From contig CANXME010002128.1 in NCBI GenBank assembly GCA_948144175.1, positions 186,001-250,000 of the forward strand: 64,000 nucleotides of DNA, given 5' to 3'. This document shows positions 53,501 through 64,000 of the stretch, piece by piece; position 1 is the first letter of the stretch, and each line of letters starts with the position of its first letter. The notes beneath the pieces are model-generated. The model was not told where the DNA came from. It worked only from the letters and a program-made list of their open reading frames with translations, and did no database searches. The stretch is from Closterium sp. NIES-65 (taxonomy: Eukaryota; Streptophyta; Zygnematophyceae; Desmidiales; Closteriaceae). The translations under genes and the position numbers were made by a program.

Positions 53501-56500
53501 ACACTCTCTATCACGCACAGACGTTTATGTAGGTGCCTCAAAAATAGACTCTATCACGCACACTAGGTGACCCTCATAGCTCACAGTATTTCCAGACGGG
53601 GGAGTTCCCTCAGCGTGGTGGGGAGAGGGCCGGAGAAGGAGTTTTTGGATAACTCCCTAGGTGGTGTGCGGTGCAGATGATTGCAGTGCAAGAAAGGGGG
53701 GAGAGATGGTGGGGAAGAGTGGGGGGGGATCAGCTGGGAGCAAGGAGAGTTGGGTGGGAGGAGAGGTGCAAGTGGCATTGACAAAGCGGACACAGGATAA
53801 GGGGTGCAAGAGTGGTTAGAAGCTGGAGGGACTGGCAAGTGGAACAAGGGAGGGTGGGGGAGTGAGACAGTGGGAGAGCGAGAGGGTGGAGGGTGAGAGA
53901 GCGCGAGTGTGAGAGGGGCTGATTGAGTAATGGAATTGTGGATGAAAATAGGAGCGGGACTTGAGGAGAGAGGGGAGGGAGAGAGGTGTGTGGGAGAGTA
54001 GATGGGTGGGTGGATGGAGAATAAGAGTGGTTTCACACACAGTCCCATTAGATTGGTCAGTGGGGTAAGGTCGTCAAGGTTGCCAGTCAGAGAGTTGTAA
54101 GAAAGGCAACTGGAGGGCAGATGGGGCGAAGAGAGAGGGGCAGCAGGCGTTGGTGAGATGGGCAGAAGGAAATTGATGAATGTGAGGCGTGGTGAGGTGT
54201 GGTGACGGGTGGTGAGTGTGGTGAGGCGTGCACCTAAAGAGCAGTGTGCGAGAGTGCGGGAAGTGTATGAAGAATGTTGCGGATAGGGTACGTACAGGAT
54301 GTACAGTGACTCGCATGCATGCATGCTCATTATAAAGCAGGGGCAAAAGAGATGCGAGACAGAAGCCAGGAAAAGGACGACAATGCATGGGTATGGCAAC
54401 GTGGCATGGGTATGGCAACGTGGCATGGGTATGGCAACGTGGCATGGGCATGGCAACATGGAAGCAAGATTGAGCAGCTAAATTCTGATTCGTACAGCCA
54501 TGCGAGCTGCTGCAGCAGAGCAATGGTGCTTGGAATGGACCCCTCAAGCTTGTTGTTGTTCATGTAGCTGGATTCGTGAGGTGGGATGGGGTGAACGGCA
54601 CGGCATGGCATGGCACGGCATGGCACGGCATGGCATGGCACGGCATGGCATGGCACGGCATGGCATGGCACGGCATGGCATGGCACGGCATGGCATGGCA
54701 TGGCATGGCATGGCACGGCACGTGCCATGGCATGGCCTGACGATTATGAGCTATTGTGTTTCTCAATTAAATCCGTGCACAGCTTCTTTCAGAATAGCAT
54801 GACAAGAGGAGGCTATGCACGCAATGGTCTCGAGGTTTCTGAAATTTCTCAAAATTTTGTATGAGGATAGGCGATGCGGTAACCACCTATCTCACAATCT
54901 CTCCAGGTGAAGTGAGTAAACAGTGAGGGCATGTGTGTGGGTGCCACTAGCATGGGGGGGAATGGTGAGAGGAAGGACACGGACGGAACATGGAAAATGG
55001 ATTGCAGTAGCCAGCTGGAGGTGACAGGAGGGAATAAGGAGGTAAAGGAGGGAAGTAGAAAGGGAGGAAGGGAGGAAGAGAGGAAGAGCAGTGCGGTTCT
55101 CACAGTGTCTCTAAAGCAACGCAGTTGCCAATGTCAGCAGGAATAGAGCCGGAGAGCTGGTTGTTTTGGAGTGCGCTGGTGGGAGGAGAGATGAAGAATG
55201 GCAGGAATCAGCACATGGATGGAGGATGAGAAGGATGCAGGGAGTGAGGGAGGAAGCGAGAGATGGAGGGAGGGAGGGAGGGAGGGAGGGAGGGAGGGAG
55301 GGAGGGAGGGAGGGAGGGAGGGAGGGAGGGAGGGAGGGAGGGAGGGAGGGAGGGTACACTGACAGGTGGGTGTGTGGGCACACTGACAGGTGGGTATGTG
55401 GGTACACTGACAGATGGGTGAGTGTTGTGAAGGAAGAGAGGAAGGCAGGGATGGTTCCCTCGAGCTCATTGCTGGCCAACGACCTGCTCGCAACATGCAG
55501 CATGCACCATGCAGCATGTAGCATGCAACATGCAACATGCACCATGCAGCATGCACCATGCAGCATGCAACATGCACCATGCAGCATGCAGCACGCAACA
55601 TGCACCATGCAGCATGCAGCATGCAGCATGCAACATGCAGCATGCAGCATGCAACATGCACCATCCACCATGCAGCATGCAGCATGCAACATGCACCATG
55701 CAGCACGTAACAAGCACCATGCAGCATGTAGCATGCAACAAGCACCATGCAGCATGCAGCATGCAGCATGCACCATGCACCATGCAGCATGCAGCATGCA
55801 ACATGCACCATGCACCATGCAGCACGCAACATGCACCATGCACCATGCAGCACGCAACATGCACCATGCACCATGCAGCATGCAGCATGCACCATGCAGC
55901 ATGCAGCATGCACCATGCAGTATGCAGCATGCAACATACACCATGCAGCATGCAGCATGCAACATGCAGCATGCAGCATGCAGTATGCATCATGCAGCAT
56001 GGGGTGAGTAAAGTGAAGGCAGCCACACACTCGCTGTGTCTAATCTTGAGGCGCCGCAGAAACAGACAAAGGTTGGCTGCATAACAAAGTTAGGCCTGAA
56101 AATCAGCTGGAGATGGGTGCTGAATGCAATGTGGGGGAAGGAGAGCGATGTGCAAGCACAGAAATTAACTCTCGCTTGAGTGAAAGAATGTATGAAAGAA
56201 AGGTGCCAGGCGGTTGATTCTCGCTATACATGAATGGTTGCAGGAGGGAGAGCAATGCAGGGAGAAAAAATGCAGAGAGAGGGATGTAGGGAGAGGGATG
56301 CACGATTGTGACGTGAGCCCGAGGGAAGGGCAGGAACAGGGTGCGATTAGGGAGGGTGTGAAATGCAACGTGGCTGACAGGTGGAGCAGGTTGGTGAGGG
56401 TACTGAGGGCGTCAGGGATGGAGCTTCCGAGCTTGTTGTAATCCAGGTAGCTGTGATGGGCGCATGGACACACAAGGTGATTGGGAGGACCAAGGTGATT

Positions 56501-59500
56501 TGCAGGTTGAAGGAGGACAAAGAAGTACAGAGCAGTGGATGTGAGAGCAGGAGATGTGAGAGCAGGAGATGTGAGAGCAGAAGATGTGAGAGAGGGCGTA
56601 TGCGAGGCGTGGAGGGGACGAAGAATGTGACAGCATGGGGCATGCGAGAGCATACGCGTGCATGCCTGCCGCATCAAGAATGTGCGAGTGGAGTGGATAG
56701 TTGCAGCAGAGTGCGGTGTGTGTGGAGCGGCGTGCACTAGGAGTGAGTGAGAGGCTTATGGCACTGACAGGCAACGGAAGTGAATGGGATGGTCATGGCA
56801 CTGACAGGCAACAGAAGTGGGGGGAGGGTCATGGCACTCACAGGTACTCAAGCATCACCAAGCTTCCCATTCCCGTGGGAATGCTGTCTGTGAGCATGTT
56901 GCTTGAGAGGTAGCTGCAGAGGGGAGTGATTGATCACATGTCCGCACAGGGAGACAACATGAGATGCAGGGGGGTTGGAGAAGAGAAGGAGAAGGCAAGA
57001 TCACGGAAGAGCACACAAGCAAGTCCAGCCCAATCGCTATCTACCCTGAGGGCCAAGGCAGGCGCACTAAAAGGCAACAATGCCCTTCCACCAAGTGAAG
57101 CCTACGGGATGCTGGGACGTCTATGGCTGCTTGGTTGGCAATTACCAGCACAGTAAGAGCTGTTGAAGGGCCGTGGAGGAACTTAATACTTTATTCACAC
57201 ATGAGGTGTGATGACGGTGTGTAAGTGAGGGAGGGAGGCATGGGAGTGAAATGAGGATGTGGATTGCTGAATCTGCAGGGGTGCGCTGTGAAGGCACATG
57301 GCGGAACACAATGAGAGCAAATGGAGGGGATGCAGAGGGAGAGATGCAACCATGCCGTAACCATTCATGCCATGAGCCATGCGATCGACATGGGGGGTGA
57401 TGATGGTGTGAAGTGAAATGAGACGAGGTGACGAGGTGAAGAAAGCATGCAATTGAATGGTGCACGCACAGGCCTGCGAGTGCGGTCATGTGTGAGATGG
57501 CATCCGGAATGGCCTCGCCCAGCGCGTTGGACTGCAGATCACTGCCATTCAACGAGCGCAAGATGGAGAGAGGAGAGAGGAGAGAGGAGGGAGGAGAGAT
57601 GGAGGGAGGGATAAAGAGGATCTTGAGAGGGAGGGGGTGGGAAGGCACGGTTAGAAGTGAAATGGGAGAACGAGGGAGAGCGGGATAGAGCTCCTGGATG
57701 CAGGCCAAGGTGAGGAAGGCAGAAGAATGAGACAGCCGCGATACATGTGTGCACTGCAGTGCACCGCACGGTGCCGGTGAGTGAACAAGCCCCGACCCCG
57801 AGCACCAGGTCAAACAAGGGCGAATACCTCCCTCCGTACTCGTCACTCGTGTCTGCACATTCTCACAGGTGCACGAGCGTTGCAAGTGCGCTGAAGGAAT
57901 CCGGTATCGGGCCTTCCAGAGAGTTGTAGCTTAGGATTCTATGCACGTGGCAGCACAACACACAGAATCATGGATGGGCACAAGGTGAGACATGTGAGGG
58001 GAAAAGGGGTATGTGGGTGGACAGGTCACAGGACAGGTTGCAGCAAAAGTTGCAGCAAAGCACAGAAAGGGAAGAAAGGGGCAGCGAGTGAGGATGGGGT
58101 GGGTGAGACACGACAGTTAAGAAGCAGATGGTGAAGAGTGCCCCATACAGAGCGGTCAGGCGTTCGGAGCAATGGGACAGGCGTACAGAGTTGTGACGTG
58201 AGACAGGAGTACAGGGCAGTGAGGCAGCCGTACAGAGTGGTGAGAGAGGAGTGCAGAACAGTGAGGCAGGCGTGCAGAGCGGTGAGGCAGGCGTGCAGAG
58301 CGGTGAGGCAGGCGTACAGAGCAGTGAGACAGGCGTACAGAGAGGTGAGAGAGGTGAGGGTGCCAAGAGCTGTTGGGATGGATCCCGATAGACCTCTGCT
58401 TTCCAGCTGCCTGTTGCCTTGTTGAGTGCACGCATGCACACATGCATACATACATGCATACATACATGCATACATTGCATACATACATGCATACATACAT
58501 GCATACATTGCATACATACATGCATACATACATGCATACATTGCATACATACATGCATACATACATGCATACATACATGCATACATACATGCATACATAC
58601 ATGCATACATGCACACATAAATATGCACACATAAATATGCACACATACATACATGCACACATGAATATGCACACATGCACACATGCACACGCACACATGC
58701 ACACGCACACATGCACATGCACACATGCACACATGAACACACGTGCGCGCGCGCGCGGGCGAGCGCACGCACGTACGCACGCACACACAGAAAGGCACGA
58801 AACGAAAGCAGCAGAAGAGTGAAACACAGGCACGGCACACTGACAGCATGTCAATGGCTTCTGTGGCCCACCGCACCCTCTCCCCCCCACCAACCTCCAC
58901 CCACCCACTATGCTGTCCTCCCATCCCCCCCATTCCCCTCCTCCTTGCGTACATGTCAGTGACAAGTCCGTTGTCATCGCAGGTTATGAACTCCGCCGTG
59001 TCACACTCGCCCCCCACCCGCCACTCGCTCGCCGACAGTCCCCATGCTGTGTCACACTCCGCCAGCACCAGCGCTGCCAGGGGCTCGTGCGGAAGGGGAC
59101 CAGGCAGGGGAGAGGGGGACCGTTGCGTTGGGTGCCGAACGAGCGACCATGTTGCAGAACATAGCAGCACCAGCGAGGGGGCATAGCAGTGAGGGAGCAT
59201 AGCAGCGAGGGAGCATAGCATTGAGGGCTTAACTTGGATTAGTAAACGTTTCTCAGGGAAGAGGGCGGGAAGAGGTGGGGGAGAGAAATAGCAGCTGGCC
59301 GGGTTGGGGAGAGGAAGAGCAAGAGGGAGAGAGAGAGAGTGGAACGAAGCTGAAGGGAGAGGAGGTAAATCATTTGCACGGAGGAGGATATGGATGGGAT
59401 ACAGTGGGAAAGAGGGGGGCAAGAGGGGTCGGGGGTGGGAGAATCAACTTGTGAGATGCAGAGGAGGGGAGTTTGGTAGAGTGGGGAGAGTAGGAGAGAG

Positions 59501-59664
59501 TGGGAAGTGAGGAGAGGTGCAGGTAGGAGGAGGAGAGAGCGACCTTGGGCGTCGTTGATGCGAGTGGCGGCAGCAGGGCACGGCAGCAGCAGCAGAAGCA
59601 GACCCGCTGCAACCGCGAGCAGCAGTGGCGGCGGAGGGGAGGAGAAGCTGCGCCGGTCGCCCAT
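49398..59664 (-). CDS. Secreted plant-type LRR protein, 19 exons, 516 aa, no kinase
   Basis: Exons (high to low): 59664-59544, 59073-58953, 58410-58339, 57938-57867, 57541-57470, 56913-56842, 56450-56379, 55483-55412, 55175-55104, 54567-54496, 54109-54041, 53656-53585, 53346-53275, 52650-52579, 51784-51713, 51428-51357, 50830-50759, 50382-50264, 49510-49398. They sum to 1551 nt, an exact multiple of three. Exon 1 is a signal peptide (Leu-rich core, PCPAAA). Exon 2 is a Cys-paired N-cap (WGLSASEW ... [14 protein letters not shown]). Exons 3-17 are fifteen LRRs of the plant-specific type (N-x-L-x-G-x-IP), e.g. [20 protein letters not shown]. Exons 18-19 give a tail with 12 cysteines and no membrane segment or kinase. 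It is likely an apoplastic or wall recognition or scaffold protein. No lesions are seen. Confidence 0.88.
49574..49635. repeat. TG microsatellite in LRR intron 18
   Basis: (TG)n interrupted by CG steps, inside the last intron. Confidence 0.95.
49692..49796. repeat. 33-bp tandem repeat, three copies, LRR intron 18
   Basis: Three nearly identical 33-bp units built on CATGACAGCCTTGACATGCT, followed by a partial fourth (CCCCATGC). Confidence 0.92.
50479..50534. repeat. TG microsatellite followed by poly-T, LRR intron 17
   Basis: (GT)14 or so runs directly into a T-run of about 26. Confidence 0.95.
50884..51008. repeat. GGTGGCATGGTGGCTT-type minisatellite, LRR intron 16
   Basis: Short tandem units alternate GGTGGCAT, GGTGGCTT and AGTGGCAT; seen on the minus strand as CCACCATGCCAC repeats. 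Confidence 0.9.
52120..52578. repeat. 18/21-bp minisatellite abutting the exon-14 splice donor
   Basis: Plus-strand units are TGTGCTCACATGCACTCG (18 bp) and the same plus TCG (21 bp), about 24 units. On the coding minus strand each unit reads ...GTGCATGTGAGCAC..., i.e. it repeats CAT|GTGAGC, the same sequence as the exon-14 donor at 52579/52578. Chance open frames run through it on both strands because unit lengths are multiples of three. Confidence 0.95.
54388..54460. repeat. 18-bp repeat in LRR intron 10
   Basis: About four copies of GTATGGCAACGTGGCATG lie just downstream (minus strand) of exon 10. Confidence 0.85.
54596..54735. repeat. GGCATGGCAC pentanucleotide-based array, LRR intron 9
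   Basis: Tandem 5/10/15-bp units of GGCAT and GGCAC. Confidence 0.95.
55264..55354. repeat. GGGA tetranucleotide array, LRR intron 8
   Basis: About 22 GGGA units (TCCC on the coding strand), within 60 bp of exon 8. Confidence 0.95.
55497..56001. repeat. CATGCAGCATGCAACATGCACC minisatellite, LRR intron 7
   Basis: About 500 bp of 7- and 8-bp units CATGCAG, CATGCAAC and CATGCACC in irregular order, ending within about 15 bp of the exon-8 acceptor. Dense GCATGC/TGCATG palindromes predict hairpins. Confidence 0.95.
58436..58770. repeat. CATACATG / CACACATG array, LRR intron 2
   Basis: Units CATACATGCATA, then CACACATGCACA, then a GCGCGC alternating purine-pyrimidine tract near 58745-58760 that could adopt Z-DNA. 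Confidence 0.93.
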
Positions 59665-59689
59665 GACTCTCCAGACGGATCTTTCCTTT

Positions 59690-59845
59690 GGAGGACGGAC
59701 GGAAGGAAGGAAGGATGGACGGACGGAAGGAAGGACGGACGGACGGAAGGAAGGACGGACGGACGGAAGGAAGGACGGACGGACGGAAGGAAGGACGGAC
59801 GGACGGACGGAAGGAAGGACGGACGGACGGACGGACGGACGGACG
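59690..59845. repeat. GGACGGAAGG array just upstream of the LRR start codon
   Basis: Tandem GGAC and GGAAGG units between the LRR ATG (59664) and the gypsy LTR (59886), hence in the 5' UTR or core promoter of the LRR gene. Confidence 0.95.
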
Positions 59846-59885
59846 TGCTGGGCTGAGGAGCAACGGCAGTGGAACAGCTCTAAGC

Positions 59886-60481
59886 TGTTAGTAGTTCTAA
59901 ATGCTAAGTTTCAAGAGTCTAAATTAGCAAGGCAGATTTGGTAGCATGAATTCTGTAAATTTCAGAAAGCAAGAATGGCATACAAGGGACGAAAGACTAC
60001 TGTTATACACATTCCTATGACTATGGCGCCTTGAGAAGTTCGTTCAGGCCGCCATATCACCTTTCTCTGCTGTCTCCAGCTAGGAACAGAATATGTACAA
60101 GCAATGATAGCAATCCTATGCTGGATCCTAGCTGTTTATATAGAAATATGCAAAGTACAATCCTGAGATGGTTCTAGAAGAGCACTAGCTGACTTGGTCT
60201 TCTACTTCATGATGATGGTACTTGGGTCTTGTGGTGCTGGAACGTATTTACAGCTGTATGGCATGGCTAGTTGCTCTGCTGTCGTAAAGATGCTCAGATA
60301 CTCTCTTCTCTGCTGCTTTGCTGGTTGGGAATTCACGTGTGCTTTGAGAAATCCCGAAGCGCACATTTCAGGTTGGGATTTCCAACCTCGAATTTGACAT
60401 TTCAGATTGGGTTTTGGCGAAAGTTACAAGTTCGCTAGTGAGCGAACTTTCCTGTGACGAGTTCGCCTTCGCCCTGTAACA
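59886..60481 (-). repeat. 3' LTR of the gypsy element (596 bp)
   Basis: Bounded by 5-bp inverted TGTTA/TAACA. It contains a TATA box on the minus strand and lies 221 bp from the LRR start codon, reading toward it. Confidence 0.8.
60135..60142 (-). promoter_or_regulatory. TATA box in the gypsy LTR, reading toward the LRR gene
   Basis: TATATAAA on the minus strand, in a TTTCTATATAAACAGC context. Transcription would start roughly 30 bp downstream (near 60105) and proceed through the R/U5 part of the LTR into the LRR gene's 5' flank. Confidence 0.6.
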
Positions 60482-63400
60482 TTACTCCCCCCTCCAAGGG
60501 GCACCGTCCTCGGTGCACCAGCAGATGCAAAGTAGGCAGAGATAGCTCGTTGTGCATGCTCTAAGTCCTTCTCTGGAATCCAGAGATTTTCTGCATCATC
60601 ATGCTCACGCCACTTAACCAGGAAATATCTGCCACTAGGTGTTGTTTGATGAGCAAGGATCTTCTCAACTTCGAACAAATCAGGGCTTGGAGTGAACATG
60701 GGAGGACGAGATGGCTGAGAAGTAGGGAGAAAACGAGCTGGAGGGTCATGATATGGGCGTAGTAGCTGGACATGGAAGACTGGATGGATGTTGATGTGAG
60801 GAGGAAGTTTCAGACGGTATGTGAGTGGAGAGAGGACCTGTGTGATTGTGAAGGGACCAATGAAGCGAGGTGCGAGCTTGCGGGTGAGGCCTTGAGTGAG
60901 TAGGGGCAGATTTGTGGTTGAGAGAAGTACTCTGTCTCCTACATGAAAGCGGATGTCACGTCGGTGCTGGTCTGCATAGTGAATCATGCGCTGCTGTGCC
61001 CTGGAGAGTGAGGTGCGTGCTGCTGCTATGGCTTTCTCTTTGTCCTTCAGAAACGCCGTTGCTGCAGTATCACGCTTGGGGCTGTGAACCAGTGAGGTAG
61101 GAGTGCGAGGGTTCTGTCCAGTAGCTAGGTAGAACGGGGTCTGTCCAGTAGCAAGGTTAACGGTGCTGTTGTAGGAGAACTCGATTTCTGGCAGGTGGGT
61201 GTCCCAATCGTTCTGGCGAGCGTTGACACATGCACGCAAGCCATCTTCTAGAGTTCGATTCATTCTCTCGGTCTGCCCATCAGACTGAGGGTGGTAGGCA
61301 GTTGAGAGGCGAATCTTGGTACCCATCCTGTTGAAAAGGGCCTGCCAGAATCTGCCAACGAAACGGGAGTCACGGTCGGAGATAAGGACAGAGGGAATAC
61401 CGTGAAGACGTACTATTTCTGTGAAGAAACGTTCAGCAACGTCTTCGGCAGTGGCAGTGGTGGAAGTGGGAATGAAATGGGCCATCTTTGTGAGTTTGTC
61501 AACCACAGTGAGAATGGCGTTGTGATGGGTAGCAGTGAGAGGTAAATCCGTGATGAAATCAAGGGTGACATGGCTCCATGGTGTCTCTGGAATTTCCAGG
61601 GGATGTAGGAGGCCATAGGGAGGGGAATTGCGAGCTTTGTTGCACTGACAGGTATGGCAGCTGCGCACGTAGGAGCGGACATCACAGTAGATGTTAGGCC
61701 AGAAAAAGTTTGATGTGATTGCAGCCACTGTTTTGTCCACTCCGAAGTGTGAATTCTGATCGTGATGCTCGCGTAGGAGGAGGAGACGGAGTTTACGGTC
61801 AGAGGGGACGCAGATAGTGTGAGAATCTGCTTTGTACCAGAAGGGAGGGTCAAAGTAGTATGCTTTGTCGGAAGGGGCAGAATGGAGGTAAAAGTTATCA
61901 TGACGGTATCCCTTGGAAAATTTCTTGGTGAAGTCTGGGTCCCATGTCACGCTGCCGATCACAGCAAGCTGAGAGGTTGGGGGACGAGAGAGAACATCGG
62001 CAGGGTTTGTACGGCCAGCACGATACTCAATTTTCAGCTCTGGAACGTACTGCTCAAGAAATTCCATCCATCTTGCCTGCCGTGGTGTGAGATGAGGTTG
62101 CGTCTTCAAGTGCTGCAGAGTGCAATGGTCCGTCAAGACCGTTACCGGCTGCATGTGAACGTAGCAGCGCCACTTCTTGATAGCGTTGACTATGGCCAGC
62201 GCTTCGCGGTCATGAGTAGCGTAGTTGCACTCGGCTGGTTTCAGCTTCCGTGAGTCAAACGCGATGGGCTGAAGGCCATGTCCTTGGTCTTGACACAAGA
62301 TTGCACCTGTAGCAACTTGAGATGCATCTGTCCAGATGACATAAGGAAGGGAGGGGTCGGGTAGGACTAGGGTGGGAGAAGAGGTAAGAGCATGTTTGAT
62401 GGTGGTGAAGGCTTCTTCCTGTTCAGGTCCCCAATGAAAAGGCTGCTGCTTGCGAAGAAGGTTAGAGAGGGGTGAGGTGATGGCTGCAAAATGGTTGATG
62501 AATTTTCTGTAGTAGTTGGCAAGGCCAAGGAAGGCTTGAAGGTCCTTGATGGAAGTGGGCTGGTTCCAGTTTTCAATGACCTGAATCTTGGTGGGGTCCA
62601 TAGCAAGCTGATTATGAGAGATGATATGACCCAGGAAAGGGATGGAGGATTTTGCGAACTCACACTTGCTCTCTTTTGCAAAAAGCCGGTGTTCGCGAAG
62701 CTTCGTGAGTACCTGGCGTAGGTGCTCAGAGTGTTCTTTCAATGACTTGCTGAAAATCAGAATGTCATCAATGAAAACAATGACAAACCGATCAAGGAAG
62801 TCACGAAAGATGTTGTGCATCAAGCACATGAAGGTGGCAGGGGCATTTGTGAGTCCAAAGGGAAGTACAAGGAATTCAAAATGCCCATACCGGGTTCGGA
62901 ATGCTGTTTTCTCGATGTCTTCTTCAGCGACGCGAACCTGATGGTAACCGCTTCGAAGGTCAAGCTTGCTGAAAATTTTGGCCTCGCCGAGTTGCTCGAA
63001 GAGTTCCTCCACTCGCGGGAGCGGGTATCGGTTCTTGATGGTGAGTTTGTTGAGGGCACGGTAGTCTATACACATGCGAAGGGAGCCATCCTTCTTTTTC
63101 ACAAAAAGGATGGGGGCTGCGTAGGGGGAAGAGCTGACACGAATGAAGCCCTTTTTAAGGAGTTCCTCCAGTTGAGCTTGGACTTCCTTCAGTTCAGCAG
63201 CGCTCATGCGGTAGGTAGCACGAACAGGAGGTTCAGATCCAGGTTTTAGCACGATCCGGTGATCCACTGAGCGCTTGGGAGGAAGTCCTGTTGGGAGGTC
63301 TGAAGGAAACACATCTTGAAAATCAGTGAGGACTTTCTGAATTTCTGCAGGAGGAGTAGGATTTGGAGAAGAAAGGGCTGAAGGGGCTTTTGAGGTTTGT

Positions 63401-64000
63401 TGCAGCAAGCAAACGAAGAATTGAGCCTGAGGGTCTTTGGAAAGCTTCTTCAGCTGTCTCACAGAAATCACACTGCAGCTGGGTGAGGAAGAGGAGGAAG
63501 GGATGGTAGGAAGGGTGATTTCAGCTCCACTGTGCACGATGGTTACTGTTCCAGCAGTCCAATCAATCCGTGGGTTCTTGGATGAAAGCCAATCACGCCC
63601 GAGGATTAGATGATGCTCTCCCAAAGGTACTTGCTGGAACTGGAGCTTGTCTTTGTATGAGCCCATGGTGCAGCTGATTGGGAAAGGAGTTGGGCCACAC
63701 GTGATAGAAGCTCCGTTCGCTATCTGCACTGTTTGGGAATGGGAATCTTGCTGGATAGGAAGAGATAGTTCAGAGACAAGATTTGAAGAGATGAAGTTGG
63801 AAGAAGCTCCGCTATCAATCAGGGCCTTGAAGGTACGGTTTCGTATGCTTATGGAAATGAGAAGAGGGTTGGATGGGATGGTGTTTTCAAGAGAGATGAT
63901 GGAAGGGCTCTGCAGGTTGCCAGAAAGTCGCCCCAAGCTTACTGGCGGTGACTGTTTTTTGGTGTTGGAAGTAACGGAGGTCGGCTGGAGCGTTCGCGGC
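60424..64000 (-). CDS. Ty3/gypsy Pol polyprotein with chromodomain (5'-incomplete)
   Basis: The frame is open from the window edge to a stop at 60424 (over 1190 codons). In order: aspartic protease [16 protein letters not shown] with [53 protein letters not shown] and the active site [13 protein letters not shown] (FIDD in place of YxDD, common in chromoviruses); RNase H with [13 protein letters not shown]; integrase with an HHCC zinc finger ([13 protein letters not shown] ... CHTCQCNK) and DDE set [17 protein letters not shown] and [13 protein letters not shown]. Last is a chromodomain [10 protein letters not shown] ... [17 protein letters not shown], which in chromoviruses binds histone marks and steers insertion into heterochromatin. 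The protein is one intact frame, overlapping the LTR at its end. Gag lies beyond 64000. Confidence 0.95.
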   Translation of the reverse strand, partial: PRTLQPTSVTSNTKKQSPPVSLGRLSGNLQSPSIISLENTIPSNPLLISISIRNRTFKALIDSGASSNFISSNLVSELSLPIQQDSHSQTVQIANGASITCGPTPFPISCTMGSYKDKLQFQQVPLGEHHLILGRDWLSSKNPRIDWTAGTVTIVHSGAEITLPTIPSSSSSPSCSVISVRQLKKLSKDPQAQFFVCLLQQTSKAPSALSSPNPTPPAEIQKVLTDFQDVFPSDLPTGLPPKRSVDHRIVLKPGSEPPVRATYRMSAAELKEVQAQLEELLKKGFIRVSSSPYAAPILFVKKKDGSLRMCIDYRALNKLTIKNRYPLPRVEELFEQLGEAKIFSKLDLRSGYHQVRVAEEDIEKTAFRTRYGHFEFLVLPFGLTNAPATFMCLMHNIFRDFLDRFVIVFIDDILIFSKSLKEHSEHLRQVLTKLREHRLFAKESKCEFAKSSIPFLGHIISHNQLAMDPTKIQVIENWNQPTSIKDLQAFLGLANYYRKFINHFAAITSPLSNLLRKQQPFHWGPEQEEAFTTIKHALTSSPTLVLPDPSLPYVIWTDASQVATGAILCQDQGHGLQPIAFDSRKLKPAECNYATHDREALAIVNAIKKWRCYVHMQPVTVLTDHCTLQHLKTQPHLTPRQARWMEFLEQYVPELKIEYRAGRTNPADVLSRPPTSQLAVIGSVTWDPDFTKKFSKGYRHDNFYLHSAPSDKAYYFDPPFWYKADSHTICVPSDRKLRLLLLREHHDQNSHFGVDKTVAAITSNFFWPNIYCDVRSYVRSCHTCQCNKARNSPPYGLLHPLEIPETPWSHVTLDFITDLPLTATHHNAILTVVDKLTKMAHFIPTSTTATAEDVAERFFTEIVRLHGIPSVLISDRDSRFVGRFWQALFNRMGTKIRLSTAYHPQSDGQTERMNRTLEDGLRACVNARQNDWDTHLPEIEFSYNSTVNLATGQTPFYLATGQNPRTPTSLVHSPKRDTAATAFLKDKEKAIAAARTSLSRAQQRMIHYADQHRRDIRFHVGDRVLLSTTNLPLLTQGLTRKLAPRFIGPFTITQVLSPLTYRLKLPPHINIHPVFHVQLLRPYHDPPARFLPTSQPSRPPMFTPSPDLFEVEKILAHQTTPSGRYFLVKWREHDDAENLWIPEKDLEHAQRAISAYFASAGAPRTVPLGGGSNVTGRRRTRHRKVRSLANL

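Larger units (their letters stand above)
59886..64000 (-). mobile_element. Ty3/gypsy chromovirus-type LTR retrotransposon (3' part; runs off the window)
   Basis: On the minus strand, a gag-pol frame open to the window edge is followed by a polypurine tract GGAGGGGGGAGTAA and then an LTR starting TGTTACAGGG. The LTR ends at 59886 (plus-strand start TGTTAGTAG), giving TGTTA...TAACA termini and 596 bp. The candidate target duplication to look for beyond the window is TAAGC (59881-59885). Gag and the 5' LTR lie outside. Confidence 0.9.

Noticed and set aside
55111-56084. Met-Gln-His-Ala or Cys-Cys-Met-Leu-His repeat proteins of 190-300 codons
   Set aside because: They arise from the CATGCAGCATGCACC array inside LRR intron 7.

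Overview
The window is eukaryotic nuclear DNA. It has spliced genes with GT-AG introns, a centromere-like tandem satellite, LTR retrotransposons of both the Ty1/copia and Ty3/gypsy superfamilies, and a plant-type extracellular leucine-rich-repeat (LRR) gene. High GC, plant-style LRRs, an initiator-Met-tRNA primer site and copia Gag sequences that I recall from Closterium assemblies point to a streptophyte green alga, most likely a zygnematophyte. The species assignment is inference from memory, not proof.

Layout. 1-7965: satellite of 181-bp monomers, organised for the first 6.1 kb into a 2353-bp higher-order repeat of 13 monomers. 8797-14642 (+): decayed spliced gene joining a Ulp1/C48-peptidase-like domain (catalytic Cys apparently replaced), a very long charged coiled coil and an AP2-like domain. 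14.94-18.01 kb: 17/19-bp minisatellite. 18.3-20.16 kb (+): pieces of an ESF2/ABT1-like pre-rRNA-processing gene whose exons recur as tandem partial copies. 20.99-29.56 kb: purine-rich minisatellite split by a 7775-bp copia element (21408-29182, TSD AAGAG). 29653-40891 (-): a multi-exon Crypton-type tyrosine recombinase gene, split by a young 7314-bp copia element (30768-38081, identical 132-bp LTRs, TSD GTGAG). 42.56-48.44 kb: a 5'-truncated, stop-ridden relative of that copia element with a gypsy gag-protease fragment inside it. 49398-59664 (-): an intact-looking 19-exon gene for a 516-residue secreted LRR protein, with one LRR per 72-nt exon. 59886 to the window end (-): a chromodomain-bearing Ty3/gypsy element whose 3' LTR lies 221 bp upstream of the LRR start codon and in the same orientation.

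How it fits together. This looks like heterochromatin or pericentromere: satellite, nested retroelements and decaying transposon-like genes, with one preserved host gene at the right. The most novel content is the Crypton recombinase gene, whose exon phases join cleanly across the retroelement insertion; the Ulp1-like/coiled-coil/AP2-like gene; and the LRR gene with modular exons and repeat-laden introns. All exon models were derived by hand from splice consensus, reading-frame phase and domain logic. None has been checked against transcripts.
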